DNA of 64,000 bases from Buxus sempervirens (Eukaryota; Streptophyta; Magnoliopsida; Buxales; Buxaceae). The stretch spans positions 35,631,829 through 35,695,828 of the forward strand of contig OX387187.1 in the NCBI GenBank assembly GCA_947561395.2, written 5' to 3'. Below the pieces are notes generated by a model. It was not told the origin of the DNA. It saw only the letters and a program-made list of their open reading frames with translations, and ran no database searches. Shown piece by piece: positions 49,251 through 61,115 of this stretch. Both the position numbers and the translations under genes were made by a program. Positions within the stretch are counted from its first letter, which is position 1. Every line of letters begins with the position of its first letter.

Positions 49251-50301
49251 TTAAAGTGGAGGACGAAAGTGCAGAAGATTTGAAACCATGGGCACCGGTT
49301 TCTTCCCTTCACTTCTAATGTCTCGCCAAAAACTGTCTTCTTCTGTCGCATGGCAATGTAGTTTTGATCTCCAGTATTTGCAAGGAGCATTTGAGTCACA
49401 AACATAACAGTAGCACTGCAGTGCAAGGAAGCCATTAAAAGTCCCAACCTATCGTAGCTTAGAAACAATTGCAGATTGCATTACCGAATAAGATGTTTCG
49501 AAAACCTAATTTACCTGTTCACAGTAGCTCTCACGAGGGGTCTCATCAAAAGGGAATTTCAGACAAAGATGCCTCGAATGAGGATAATCTCGACAAGCAA
49601 CCTGCCACCACCATCATCATCATAATACCCTTTAAAATCGAAGCAAACACCAACCAAAGATAACAGATTTTATTTCTAAAATGAACAAAATCAAAATGGG
49701 GTTTCGTTGGAAGATCCTTTTTTTCCATTACGGACGTAGTTATCGCAAAGCAATCAACAATCAACGGATGGGGTAGAAACAAAACCCAAAAACAAAGAAG
49801 AAGCAAGCATCAAATGGGCAATCAGGATACCTGACCCTTTTCGGCAATGATGGAGACATCTTTATTACCACCATCATGGATTGTGGCAAGGGAAAGCTTG
49901 TTGGACAGATCGATGGATTCGAATGGATCAAAATCCAAAATGAAACAGTCCTCCGTTTCTTCGAACAGTTTAACATCGTCTTTCTTCTTTAAGCACAATA
50001 TTGATCTCAGAGGACTCCCCTCCTCTGAAGATGACAAGACTTCCAACACAGTAGTCCCATCTTTTGCCATCTGGGAAAGCTTGTTGGACAGATCGATGGA
50101 TTCGAATGGATCAAAATCCAAAATGAAACAGTCCTCTGTTTCTTCGAACAGTTTAATGTCGTCTTTCCTCTTGCACAAGATTGGTCTCAGAGGACTCCCT
50201 TCCTCTGAAGATGACGAGACTTCCGACACTGTAGTCCCATCTTTTGCCATCTCCTGTTCTTTTATTTTCTTTCTTATAACTTTCTTCTTCTCCTTATTCA
50301 T
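49251..50301 (-). CDS. RIN13: RIN13-like protein with duplicated acidic module
   Basis: Three exons on the minus strand join in phase: 50301-49831 (157 codons), 49601-49515 (29 codons) and 49415-49251 (54 codons plus TAA), giving 240 residues. All junctions are GT-AG. After a Lys-rich start (MNKEKKKVIRKKIKEQE), a 60-61 residue module is present twice: MAKDGTTV, SSSSEEGSPLR, EETEDCFILDFDPFESIDLSNKLS. The C-terminus is a Cys/His-rich segment, VACRDYPHSRHLC, then CEQCYCYVCD-x3-APC-x2-W, then HCHATEED-x-FW, likely a metal-binding fold. I recognise this C-terminal pattern from plant proteins annotated as RPM1-interacting protein 13; RIN13 of Arabidopsis binds the RPM1 immune receptor. The name is by recall and the function is not shown here. 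The DNA-level similarity of the two modules points to a recent duplication. Confidence 0.7.
49893..50256 (-). repeat. 183-bp tandem duplication in the RIN13-like exon
   Basis: The segment starting 'ggaaagcttgttggacag' at 49891 recurs at 50074, an offset of 183 bases (61 codons). The copies differ at few positions, plus a small length change near the KRKDD/LKKKDD part. Confidence 0.9.
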
Positions 50302-50999
50302 GGTGAACAAGTAAGAAACAGAGAAACTTGGGAGGGGGAAATGGCTGCAATTGAAGAGCAGGTAACCGTTTGAGGCTCCAAACCCTATGGTAATATCGAC
50401 AGGTGAGAGATTTTAAGAAAAATGTCCCGGTACCATATTTTTCGGATGAAATTGCCGCAGTGGTGCCATGTGAAGCATCCTATGAAAGTCATATTAAAAA
50501 AAAGTGAATGTCAATTGAAGTGACATTTCATTTTGTAATGATGCCACACACGGCACATTTTAATTCCTCTCTTTTTTATTTTTAGTTCTTTTTATTACCC
50601 AAAAAAAAAAAAAATTTGATATTGGTTTCCTAGTAAATTACTACGCATTAGTATCTATAATTTTGATTCACTTTTGGAACAGAATCCTCCTGAAGTGTAT
50701 GTAGGGATCATTGGAATCTGATATTCGTCTCTTACAGTCCAAAGCTTCTTATGACAACATGGAAGAGGATTAACATTGGGGATCATTGGAAACTGATCTT
50801 TGCTTGAGGACTTGAATCAATCACATTAACATTTGTTTGATGTCACTATAGATTGGAATATGCAATGTGAAAGAATGATCTCAGCTAATTTATATCATCC
50901 ATTTGAGAAGATACACAATACTAGACTCAATGTTGGACGTGTTTGAAGTTTTATCACATGTATAAATCATGGTTTTAAATCTTTTGTATATTACTTTCC
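50302..50999. other. Upstream region of the RIN13-like gene
   Basis: Contains the probable promoter and leader of the minus-strand gene. Nothing else recognised. Confidence 0.4.
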
Positions 51000-51640
51000 A
51001 TCACATTTCTTATATATCACCCCCAACTACCACAAAAACTCTAGCACCGCCACAAGCCGACCTCCCACAACTGCTCTGGCCTCTACTCTGAACTAGCATC
51101 GAATGTTGCTGACCTCCATAAGATTGCCTCTGGTCCCTTTGCTGGAACGGCTGCTATGGAGGATGGTACGGCTATTGATAATGCTGCTGAGGAGGAGGGA
51201 CGACAACTCTATGCTGCTGCCGGTAAGGCTAAGTGTGACATCCTGGCTGTCTGAGTGGGCGGGTGAATGGGTAATCTCACTGGGCGAGCTACCAGGCGAG
51301 GATGTGCATATGGTTGGGATCCCACAACGCTCGGGGATGCTATAAGTAGTCTTAAGACCCCCAAATTAACAAGAGGCACAACACGGGACTAAATCCCCTG
51401 GGAACCCTAAAGTTAAGCGTGCTCAGGTGGGAGCACCGCTAGGATGGGTGACCCCTGGGAAGTTTTCTCGTGTTATCCTTAAGAACAAATCCGTGAGGGC
51501 CCGTGGGCCCAGAGCGGACAATATCTTGCTGGTTATGGGTCTGGGGCGTTACACTAAGGAAATGAAAAAGGACAGTCTATGGCCACATGATCCTCCCAGC
51601 AACACTTGTAGCATATGATTGGACCTCTGCTCGACCCACG
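51000..51640 (-). pseudogene. gypsy gag relic split by a Cassandra solo LTR
   Basis: On the minus strand, 51613-51570 encodes a CCHC zinc knuckle (C-Y-K-C-x4-H-x4-C), and 51230 down to 51040 encodes a Gln/Pro-rich gag-like tail (PPPQQHYQ, QPFQQRDQRQSYGGQQ, VQSRGQSS) with stops. The Cassandra LTR separates the two. This is the only gag zinc knuckle seen in the window. No linked pol domain is next to it. Confidence 0.65.
51234..51553 (+). mobile_element. Cassandra TRIM solo LTR carrying 5S rRNA-like sequence
   Basis: The 320-bp segment starts TGTGACATCC, ends GGGGCGTTACA and is flanked by perfect CTAAG duplications (51229-51233 and 51554-51558). Its middle (about 51385-51476) matches plant 5S rRNA: AAGTTAAGCGTGCT corresponds to box A and AGGATGGGTGACC to the intermediate element and start of box C. 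An LTR carrying 5S sequence is the hallmark of the Cassandra family of terminal-repeat retrotransposons in miniature. There is no second LTR or internal domain, so it is a solo LTR. Confidence 0.88.
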
Positions 51641-52932
51641 ACAGTTCATAGCCACAGGCAGCATTTTCAGTTTTCGAGTGCCATTTGGCTAGCAGCACGT
51701 TTCGTTATCCGAATGTCGCTCTTTGCATTTCTCTGAGAAAACGCTGATGGGTTTTGATGAAACGCATTGAAATTTCGATGCGTTTCGTCGAAACCTTTTT
51801 TTAAAAAAATTTTAAGTCGCATGCATGTGCGAATCGCATGCGCGCATGAAACCAACGCTTTAAGTTGTCGATTTGGGCGAAAATTTCACCCAAATCGACG
51901 ACATTTTGTCTGCAATGAACAGGGAGAGGGGTTTTCACTGTTTTTGAGTTTTCTTCTTCAAATCTTGACGATTTTTGGTGAAATCTGTCCTAAAGTTCAT
52001 TTTTCTTCAAGATCTTGGTTCTAGAAACAATATAGGCACGAATTGGAGTGGGATTTGAGTTCATACGACGTTCTTGCTCCATCTTGAAGAAGGTAAAAAC
52101 CAATTTCTTGATTTCTTCTATTTTATAGTCTTAAAAATATTAGATTAAGCTGAAATTAGGATATGTAATGCTTTGGCACCCGATCTATTGATGGGTGCCG
52201 TTATTTTAATTGTTTTTTCAAATTAATTTTTTTAATTATTTGTACCAAAAATTAATTAAAAATAGGGAAAAATATACAAAAATACAAAAAATTATGTTAT
52301 AATTGATAAAAATTACTATGCATGTTATGTATTATTATCTATAAATATTTGTTTGAAAATTAATTTTTTAATTATGTCTCACGAAAATTAATTAAAAATA
52401 GGGAAAAATAAAAAAAATACAAAAATATGTTGTAATTTAATAATAATTACTGTGAATGCCATGTATAATTATCTATAATTATTTGCATGAACATTAATTT
52501 TTTTAATTATTTCTCACAAAAATTAATTAAAATTTAAAAATAGGGAAAATATAAAAAATACAAAAATCATGTTATAAATTAATAAAAGTTACTATGAATG
52601 CCATGTATAATTATCTATAGTTATTTGCATGAAAATTAATTTTTAATTATTTCTCACGACATTAATTAAAAATAGGAAAAAATATAAAAATACAAAAATC
52701 AGGTTATAAATTAGTAAAAACAAATGTGAATGCCATGTATAATTATCTATAATTATTTGTATGAAAATTATTATTTTTAATTATTTCTCACGAAAATTAA
52801 TTATTAATTTGTTTTGTATTGTATTCGCATCTAACATTATTAGTTTGTTTTGTAACTAAATTGTTGTTGGTATTTTATTTGTACATTGTGCAGGTGATTG
52901 TTGATTGTTGATTGTTACTGTATTGATCTGGT
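51641..52932. other. Upstream region of the hAT gene
   Basis: No gene recognised. A small hairpin (GATGAAACGCAT with ATGCGTTTCGTC, about 51756-51791) and a CGCATGC-rich patch lie near 51750-51850. From 52220 on it is filled by an AT-rich minisatellite. The terminal inverted repeat of the hAT element was not located. Confidence 0.4.
52220..52800. repeat. AT-rich minisatellite, period about 135 bp, four to five copies
   Basis: The phrase 'atgtataattatctataattatttg' recurs at roughly 52325, 52460, 52600 and 52735 together with 'ttctcacgaaaattaatta' and 'aaaatacaaaaat'. The copies are imperfect. Confidence 0.75.
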
Positions 52933-55900
52933 ATGGCTTTTGGTTTTAGCATTGGCAGTGGAGGCGAACAACAGGGTCGTAGGCTAGATATTGGCTGGAG
53001 ACACTGTAAGAAAGTAGATGGGGATATAAATAAGACGGAATGCAACTATTGTGGCCAGCAATTTAAGGGTGGTGGGATTTCACGGTTGAAGCAACACCTA
53101 GCACATGGCTACGGAAATGTAATCAACTATCCAAGAGTACCTCCAGATGTAATAAAACAAATGCAAGAACATCTACATATAGGGACAATTGGCCGGCAGG
53201 AGAAGAGGGCCATAGAGCATGAGATCAGACGCAAGCTAGGGGAGCTTGCACGACCACTTGCTGGGGGTGAGCATTCAGATGGTGACATTGTCTACCTTGC
53301 TGATATGGTAACTGAGGCAGAGAGGGCCGCATTTCGAGCTAGTGTTCGAGATTCTTTACGGAATGAGTACGAGAGGAGGGAGAGCCAAAGACTGGGCTTG
53401 GAGAGGGGTGGTTACTCGGGAGGTGATTATGGTAACCGTGCTCGAGGTTCAGGGCATAGGGCTGAGCCTGCATTAGGGCGGACACAGAGTATGAGGATGT
53501 CGGACTATCCTATGGAGCCCCAGTTATATCGTTCTTCTGGATCGAAACAGAAGAGACTTAGAGATGTTTGGAGCAAAGGATCACTGAAGGAGAGAATGGG
53601 AAAATACATATCGAAAATTTTCATTTTTAGTCACATCCTAGCAAATGCAGCGGCATCTCCTCACTTTAAGAGCATGGTAGACACTATTCAGGAGGCGGGT
53701 CCAGGAGTGTAGCCGCCTACATCCCGTGACATTATAGGTAAATATCTAGATGAGGAGGAGCAGGAGATGAGAGATTTTTTGCATCCCTACGACCTCATTG
53801 GGAGTAGTTCAGGTTAACCATTATGTGTGATGGTTGGAAATGTCTTACTAGATTGTCCATCATCAACTTCATGATATATTGTAGAGGGAAAACAGTGTTC
53901 TTGAAGTTAGTGGGCGCATCAGATAAAATAAAGGAAGCGGAGTATATAATACGGCAACTTGAGGAGGTCATAGCTGAGGTCGGTGCACAGTATGTGGTCC
54001 AAATTGTCACAGATAATGGAAGCAATTATAAGAAGGCTGGGAAGATCATACAGGAGAAATATAGTATATATTAGACACTGTGTGTGGCGCATTGCATCGA
54101 CTTGATGTTGGAGGCGATTGCATAAAGGAGCACAGTACTCGGTGTTCTACGAGATGCCCGAGCCTTGATGACATTTGTCTACAACCACAACTTTGTACTA
54201 GCAAGGATGAGAGAGATATGTGGTGGAGACATAGTTCAGCATGGTATTACCAGATTTGGCACGAACTACATTGCCCTAGAGAGTATTTTGAAATATCGGG
54301 TTGGACTGAGAATACTTTTTACTAGTCAGGATTGGTGTAGTTCCTCTCATAGCAGAATGGTAGCAGGCAAGAGAGTCGAGGATATTGTGTTGTCTAGTAA
54401 ATTTTGGGATGATGTCCGAACTATTGTGGGATATTTGGAGCCTATGTACCGTGTATTGAGGATTGTTGATACAGATGCCTATCCTACGATAGGGTCCATA
54501 TATGAGTACATGAGAGTCATGCAGGCTCAAATTATGAATGCACAACCTGACTCGTACCAATGGGTGCACAAGATTATTAATTCGAGATGGACCAAGACTT
54601 TGTTGCATCCCTTATATACGGCTAGTAAGTATGAATAAATTTTATGGTTTATTGCATTTATGTTATAGTTTGTTAATTGTCATTATACTAAAATTTTCCT
54701 TTCATACAGCATACTATCTGAACCCCAAGTATCACTACAAGCACCAGCTTGGCAAAATTCCTGAGTTATGTAGCACAGTGCACCAAGTATTTATGAAGGT
54801 AGATCCTGATTCGGATGCGGTTGGCCGGTTCAGAAATGAGGTAGGATTAGGAATAGGATACTTGTTAAACATAAGTCCTCACTGTAATTAGTATTTATTA
54901 AATAATAAATGCTAACATTTAAGTTTGGTTTTCCAGTTGATAATGTTTAAAGATGTATTGGGGTCATTCAGATCGATCACGGCGATTGCATCAAGGGACA
55001 CGATGATGCCGTGTAAGTAACTTCATAATAAATGATGTCATTAACCTTTATATGAATAAATTTTGATATTTTCTGGTAAACTATTGTTGTTTTTTCGGAT
55101 CACAGGTGAGTGTTGGGCGATGTATGGGTATGATGTGCCTACTTTGCGCAAGTTGGCAGCTAGGATCCTAGCTCAGACAACGACTTTTTCTGTATGTGAG
55201 CGGAATTGGAGCACATTTGCTCTTATTCATGCGAAGCGAAGGAACAAATTGGCGTATGCCAGATTGCAGAAGCTCGTATTTCACTACAATATGAAGCTAT
55301 GGACGAAGCAGCTAGAGATTGAGCATCGTACTACGCCAATCAGAGATCCTCTAGAGGTATTATTCAGCAATGAGATTGACGAGGAGGATCCATTTTTAGA
55401 GTGGGCTAGATGTACTTCCGAGATGGATGAGCCAGATGGTGGACCTAGCCCAGTCATCGCCTGTGCCGCTATAGATATGGGCATAGATGTTGATGCTATC
55501 ATGGAGAAGGAGAGGGGGGAGGACAGCGGAGACTCATTCGATCGACTGCTTAGGGTTGTTCCCCCCTCAGTTTCAGCCGCACCATCACAAGCAGCCCCAG
55601 CCCCTGCTCCTGCCACATCCTCACGAGTATATGATGATGATAGTGATGAGTCAAACGACGACGACGACGACGATGATGATGCCACGCAGGGTGGTGTTGC
55701 TGGCAATAGTGCCCTAGGTTTGAGTCCGTTTACTAGAGAGGCGGGATACGATCATGCTACGCAAGACCAAGACCATGAGGTCAGGAGGGACACATGTACG
55801 AGTACGACACCAATATAGACATTTCAGATGAGGGACAAAGGAAAGCATCATACCGGTGTGCATGACGACAAGTCCTTTATAGCTCAGAGTTTTGGATTGC

Positions 55901-57184
55901 TGGACGTTGGATCCAGTTCATCTTATGGGGACCACTATCCACATCAGGGCCATGGATATTATGGCTCGTATTATTATCCTCAGCAGCTTGGTCTAGCAGA
56001 GTCGTCAGACACAAGTAGCTATGGATCCTATGGATATCCTGACTTACAGCATATGCAGCCTGTTGATCACTACAAAAAAGGACACTTTTACCGGCGGTAG
56101 CTTACCGCCGGTAAAAACACATTTACCTCCGGTAAAACCATTTCCGGCGGTAACGCCTCTTGCCCTAAAAGATGATGTCACTAAAGGTTATAGCGGCGAT
56201 AAAAAATCTACCACCGCTATTGCTTGATCATTACCGGTGGTAACTTACCGCCGATAAAAATGATATTTAACAAATAAAAAAAATCACATCACGACTTTTA
56301 CCAGCGGGAATTACCGCCGCTAAAAATAATATTTAAAAAATAAAAAAATAAAATCACGATTTTTAGCGGCGGCGCCGCTAAAAATAATATTAAAAAATAA
56401 AAAAATTGTTGCTGTCCTTTGGCAGCATACATATTAGAGAGAGAGAGACGGAGAGGGAGAGAGAGAGAGAGAGAGATATAGAGAGAAAGAGAGAAAGAAA
56501 GAGAGAGACAGAGAGAGAAAGAGAAAAAGAGAGAGAGAAAGAGAGATGGAGAGAGAGAGTGTGTGAGTAGGTTAGTGAGAGAGTAAACTATGAGTGAAGA
56601 AAAATCTGTAGAGAAAGAAAGATCAAAATGTTAGTGAGAGAGTAAAGTTTTGAAGAATAAAAGTAGATAGAGATAAAAGAAATGCAAAATTTGAAAATGA
56701 AACATATCTTTAGTTGAAGAGAAAAAGACAATTTGAAGAAGAAGAGACTCGGTTGGTATAAATAGAGTCGACTTTTACCGGCGATAGGTACATTATCGCC
56801 CCTAAAAGTCGACTTTTACCGCGCCTTAAATTTGAAAATGGAGCTTTTACTTTTAGTGGCGGTAAGTTATTGCCCCTAAAAGTCGTATTAAATTTAAAAA
56901 TCGCGCTTTACTTTTAGCGGCGGTAAGCTACCGCCCCAAAAGCCTAGTCAAAATTCAATCCATTAGAAACGCAGGGAAAATTCCCGCTTGCACTTTTAGT
57001 AGTGGTAAACTACTACCCCTAAAAGCTGAATCAAATTTGAAAATCGCGCTTTACTTTTTAGCGGTGGTAAACTACCGCCCCTAAAAGTTTAGTGTTATTT
57101 TGTTTAATTTTTTTTCCTTCCTTTTAAGAAATACTTGTTTTTTAAAAAAAAAACGAAGAAGGCCTTTTAGCGGCGGTAATGTAC

Positions 57185-57831
57185 TGTCACGGTCAAGAAG
57201 CTTAAATACTCCTTAGAACCGTGTGGCACTGGCCCAAGGAACCGATGCCCTGCGAGTCAGCCAAACAAGTAAAAATCGAGGCAAAGTTAGTTAATGAGGC
57301 AACCAAGTGTGGCATGAGTTAGGCAACCAAAGTTACATTCAAGGCAACAATGAGGGGAGTTAAACGCAAGCAAACGAAAGAATGTATTGCATTGAATGTA
57401 AATTATAGGGGCTACAAAGTGTTTGGGGCTTTAGCACACCACTATGCTTTTGGCACCCATGCACTAGCTACTTCCCCTCAAGGAGGATGCTAAGAGTTTG
57501 ACACTATTCCAGAAGGAAACATCGCATCTGCCGGTACAATCATACTGGGTGTTTTTGGACCTATACTTTGAATTTTGGCGAACAGTCAGATGTGTTAGAC
57601 TCCTTTTGGCTCCTACTTGACTCTCAGGTACCCACGGTATGTACACAACTCTCCTCGTTGACCCCACACAATAAAACACTCCGATACAAGGCTATACAAA
57701 GCCCACCCTTACAAGCATTCCACGAACACTTAGACAACTTTACTAGACTCTTTACAACATATTTATATAGAAACACAAGTCACAGGTCATTGGTCACGCG
57801 CATATTTACGCTGAACGAAATGACCGTGACA
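57185..57831 (-). mobile_element. Solo LTR nested in the CACTA element (647 bp)
   Basis: The segment starts TGTCACGGTC and ends GACCGTGACA, a 10-bp inverted terminus of LTR type, with GTAC on both sides (57181-57184 and 57832-57835). Base composition and the absence of GGCGGTAA motifs set it apart from the surrounding CACTA sequence. A TATA box lies on the minus strand at 57760-57769, which suggests minus orientation. The flanks rejoin to a normal GCGGCGGTAA...CGCTAAAAG palindrome of the host element. Confidence 0.8.
57760..57769 (-). promoter_or_regulatory. TATA box of the nested solo LTR
   Basis: TATATAAATA on the minus strand, inside the 647-bp LTR at a position suitable for an LTR promoter. 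Confidence 0.5.
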
Positions 57832-58757
57832 GTACGGTCGCTAAAAGTCGAGTTTCATTTCAAAAAATGAATAAGGCCTTTTAGCGGCGGTAAGTTATTG
57901 CCACTAAAAGCCGAGTTTTATTTCTCCTTCTAAATAATACTTGTTTTTTTTTAAAAACTAATGAGCCTTTTATCGGCAGTAACTTACCGCTGCTAAAAGT
58001 TGAGTTTCATTTTTTTTAAAACGAAGGAGCCTTTTAGCTGCGGTAAGTTACCGCCGCTAAAAGTCGAGTTTCATTTCCAAGGCCTTTTAGCAATGATAAC
58101 TTACTGCCGCTAAAAGTCGAGTTTTATTTCTCCTTCTAAATAATACTTGTTTTTTTACAAAAAAAAAAAAAAAAAACAAAGGAGCCTTTTAGCGGCAGTA
58201 ACTTACCGCTGCTAAAAGTTGAGTTTCATTTTTTTTTCCTTCTAAGTAATAGTTGTTTTTAAAAAAAAAAAACGAAGAAGGGCCTTTAGCGGTGGTAACT
58301 TACCGTCGATAAAAGTTGTGTTTTATTTCTTGATTTCTTTTCCCTTCTAAGTAATACTTGTTTTTTCTTTAAAAAAACGAAGAAGGCCTTTTAGGGGCGG
58401 TAGTGATGCTACCGCCGCTAAAAGTATTATTATCGACGGTAAGCTACTGCTGGAAACAACTTTTTATTTGGCGGGACCTTCCTGCCAATGTTTTACTGAC
58501 GGTAAGATACCTACCATCGGTAAAACTTAATATAGCGGCGGAACTACCGCCGCTGAAGGCTGTTTCGCGTGAAAAAAACTCACGGCATAGGTTTTTTGCG
58601 CGGCAAAAATGATATATTAAGTTTTAGGGGCAGAAATTTTTATTACTGTTGGTAATAGTGCTTTTAGGGGCGGAATTTGCTTATTGCCACTAAAAGCTCG
58701 TCGCTAATTCCCCTCGTTTTTGTAGTGGATCCTCTTGGGATATTTCCAGTGAACCCA

Positions 58758-61115
58758 TGTAAAACCCCGAATTTTCCTTAAATAATAAATTAAATTAATA
58801 AATAATATTATTGGGAGTTATAATTGATGGAAATATTTTATTATTGTAGGGGATGATTTAATTAGTGGAGATCTAGAGTTAGACGCAGATCTGACCGTCC
58901 GATCATCAGATATCGAGGTATGTATTCTGATTGGGCAGTGTGTATAGGGAAGTTATAGGTGAGATGCATGTGATCAAAGAGTATAAATACCTATTAAAAT
59001 AACCTAAACTTATACGATTGTACTTCGTTCGTATGCTTCAACCGCAAGCGACAAAGCAAACTTGAACGAGCGAGCGACTGAGGAAGAAGGAGGAGGAAGG
59101 AAGGACTTGGTTTTGTGTTTTTCATCGTCCAGAGGATTGTTGGGTGATAAAATTCGTCATTGTTCAGAGAAGTGAAGGAGAAACCAGCGTAGAAGAGGTA
59201 GGTAACACTGTTTTGTTCGATGGATTTGTGTTTACGTTCGTTTAATCGCAAAAGCATGTTTTTATGCTATGTATTGATGTATATAGTTAGATAATCATGT
59301 TATAAATATGTTAGAATGAGTTTAGACGAGAAAAATCACGTTTTGGAACTGATTTTGATCGTTTTCGAACGACCGCCGACCTCGACTGTGCTCGGCGATC
59401 GTTGGCGATCATCGGCGCTAGTTATAAACTGTAGACCGCCGAAGACCACTGGAAGACGTACTGTCGGCGTTCGATTTTGAACTACCGCCGACCACAGACC
59501 GCCGGGGCGATCCTAAGCGATCTTAGGTGCTCTGTTCAGATTTTGAAGATTTTTGAAATTTCACACCCTGATTCAATTCCAAACTATTTTTAGACAATTT
59601 TAATGATTAAATAAGATGTTTTAAGACTAAAATAAATTATCTGATTCCCTGTTTTACAGAAAAATAAATTAGGAAGATATTTAGGACATTAGTTGCCAAG
59701 CTTTGAAAGAAATGGAGAAACCTAGTTTTTGGAAAACCTAACTAGTATTTAATTACTAGAACATCTTCTAAATGATACTATAAACCAGAAAACTTTATAA
59801 AGAGAATTCAGAACTCAGATGACCGAATATTGAAGTAATTGACAGGTTTAACCTTTTTATGCCACTAGGCACCAACCCTTATAGAAATATCATATTTTAG
59901 GGAATTTTGGAGTCTAGTGGGCATAGTTGGTTATGGATCCATAGTTGTTGCTAGATAGCTGAGGGATATGTCATTTGGGTTGAGTTACTTCTATATGCGA
60001 CGCGCTTCCTTTGCAAGTTAGTTTGTCTGGGAAGGTCCTATGTCTTGAGGGACACCCCGGTGAGCCGCTGGTGATTCCCTGTACATGTGGATAAGCGACC
60101 ATCTCCATATATTGATTCTGGTGCTGCATGCTGGTGGTAAATGCCAACTCTGATGGTTACGTGTGCAATAAGTCGGTGACTACGGCTCTTGTCTAAGCTG
60201 CGCTGCATGGGACTTGAGTATCATTAATAGCATTGCTCCTAAGCCGCACGGTGGTATAGCAATTGGTTGAGAATCATCTCAAAAGGTTTATCTATCTTTG
60301 TGAGTCTTAAAAATGACACTGAAATCACAACACTTATTATTATTGTATACATGTTGGAGGCATGTGTTTGAGATATTGGCTGGATGTGATTGCTTAGTGT
60401 ATTCTAGCAAAGTATGAATTATGTTATCGATCTTGATATTGGATTCTTATATTAGAACTTGCTGAAATTCATTTCTAGAACTGTTTATCAAACTGTTTTG
60501 TATTCATGAATGATACGAATGATTATACGAGCCTGATTAGTCGATATTGCTTAATCGTGCATGAACTGTTACTTTACTTATATTAACTGTTTAATCATGC
60601 ACGTGTTACCTACTGGGATATTCGTATCTCAACCTACTTTCATTTCATTTTTCAGCTGATATGCGAGAGGGGGATCTTAGTGATTTCCAGGGAGAGGTAG
60701 CCGAGTATACAGCGGAGGATTACTTTTATCCGGATCTTGTTTGAGGTGGATGATTGATATAGACTTAGTACATTTGATTAGACCATTATTCATTTGGATT
60801 TGATGTACTAGAGAGATGAGAGAGTTAGTAACCATTTTATTTTACCAGACTTTGATATTAATGATTGATGATTAACTTAAATGTTTATTTGAGGATTTTA
60901 GACTACACTTCCGCACATACTTGTTTCTGCAACTCTGATAGTATAATAAAGTGAATGGATTTTAATTCTTTGGTCTGGTATATTATTGATGATGTAATTG
61001 ATATGGGCCAGTAACACCTCGGATTTGGTTGTTGAACTAAATTCGGGTTGTTACAGTAGCGAACCGGGTTCAAGTCGGGTGCCGGTTTGCATTGACCCGG
61101 GTTCGGGGCGTTACA
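58758..61115 (+). mobile_element. Solo LTR C, about 2.36 kb, ACCCA duplication
   Basis: It begins TGTAAAACCCCGAATTTTCC, ends TTCGGGGCGTTACA and is flanked by perfect ACCCA copies (58753-58757 and 61116-61120). The last part and bases 59905-60170 match solo LTR A. The TATA box is at 58982-58989. The hAT reading frame resumes exactly across it. The interior has a GC-rich patch of CGCCGA repeats near 59380-59530 but no genes. Confidence 0.88.
58982..58989 (+). promoter_or_regulatory. TATA box of solo LTR C
   Basis: TATAAATA about 220 bases into the LTR. Confidence 0.45.

Larger units (their letters stand above)
56090..58600. repeat. Subterminal palindromic repeats of the CACTA element
   Basis: More than fifteen copies of GGCGGTAA/TTACCGCC-type motifs, many paired as short hairpins (for example near 56093-56117, 57880-57912 and 58027-58064). 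Such repeats are where CACTA transposases (TNPA-type) bind in known elements; that role is inferred here. Confidence 0.8.
56068..58727. mobile_element. Non-autonomous CACTA element, 2660 bp, with GAT duplication
   Basis: The element starts CACTACAAAAAAGG and ends with TTTTTGTAGTG, the inverted CACTA terminus. GAT flanks both ends (56065-56067 and 58728-58730), the 3-bp duplication typical of this superfamily. Its interior is packed with subterminal repeats, TTTTAGCGGCGGTAA and the inverse TTACCGCCGCTAAAAG, often as local palindromes. A GA-rich tract fills 56430-56580. I see no transposase reading frame, so it would depend on an autonomous partner. A solo LTR (57185-57831) is nested inside. 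Confidence 0.9.

Noticed and set aside
49847-50314. Plus-strand frame of 155 codons
   Set aside because: It is the antisense shadow of the duplicated exon of the RIN13-like gene, which has splice sites and a conserved C-terminus on the minus strand.
51385-51476. A functional 5S rRNA gene
   Set aside because: The sequence is diverged and bounded by LTR ends with a target-site duplication, so it belongs to a Cassandra LTR.
55284-55706. Minus-strand Ser-rich frame of 140 codons
   Set aside because: Antisense of the acidic hAT tail; the plus strand has the hAT dimerisation motif.
52933-56067. A domesticated, functional hAT-derived host gene
   Set aside because: In-frame stops, frameshifts and three insertions break the coding sequence.
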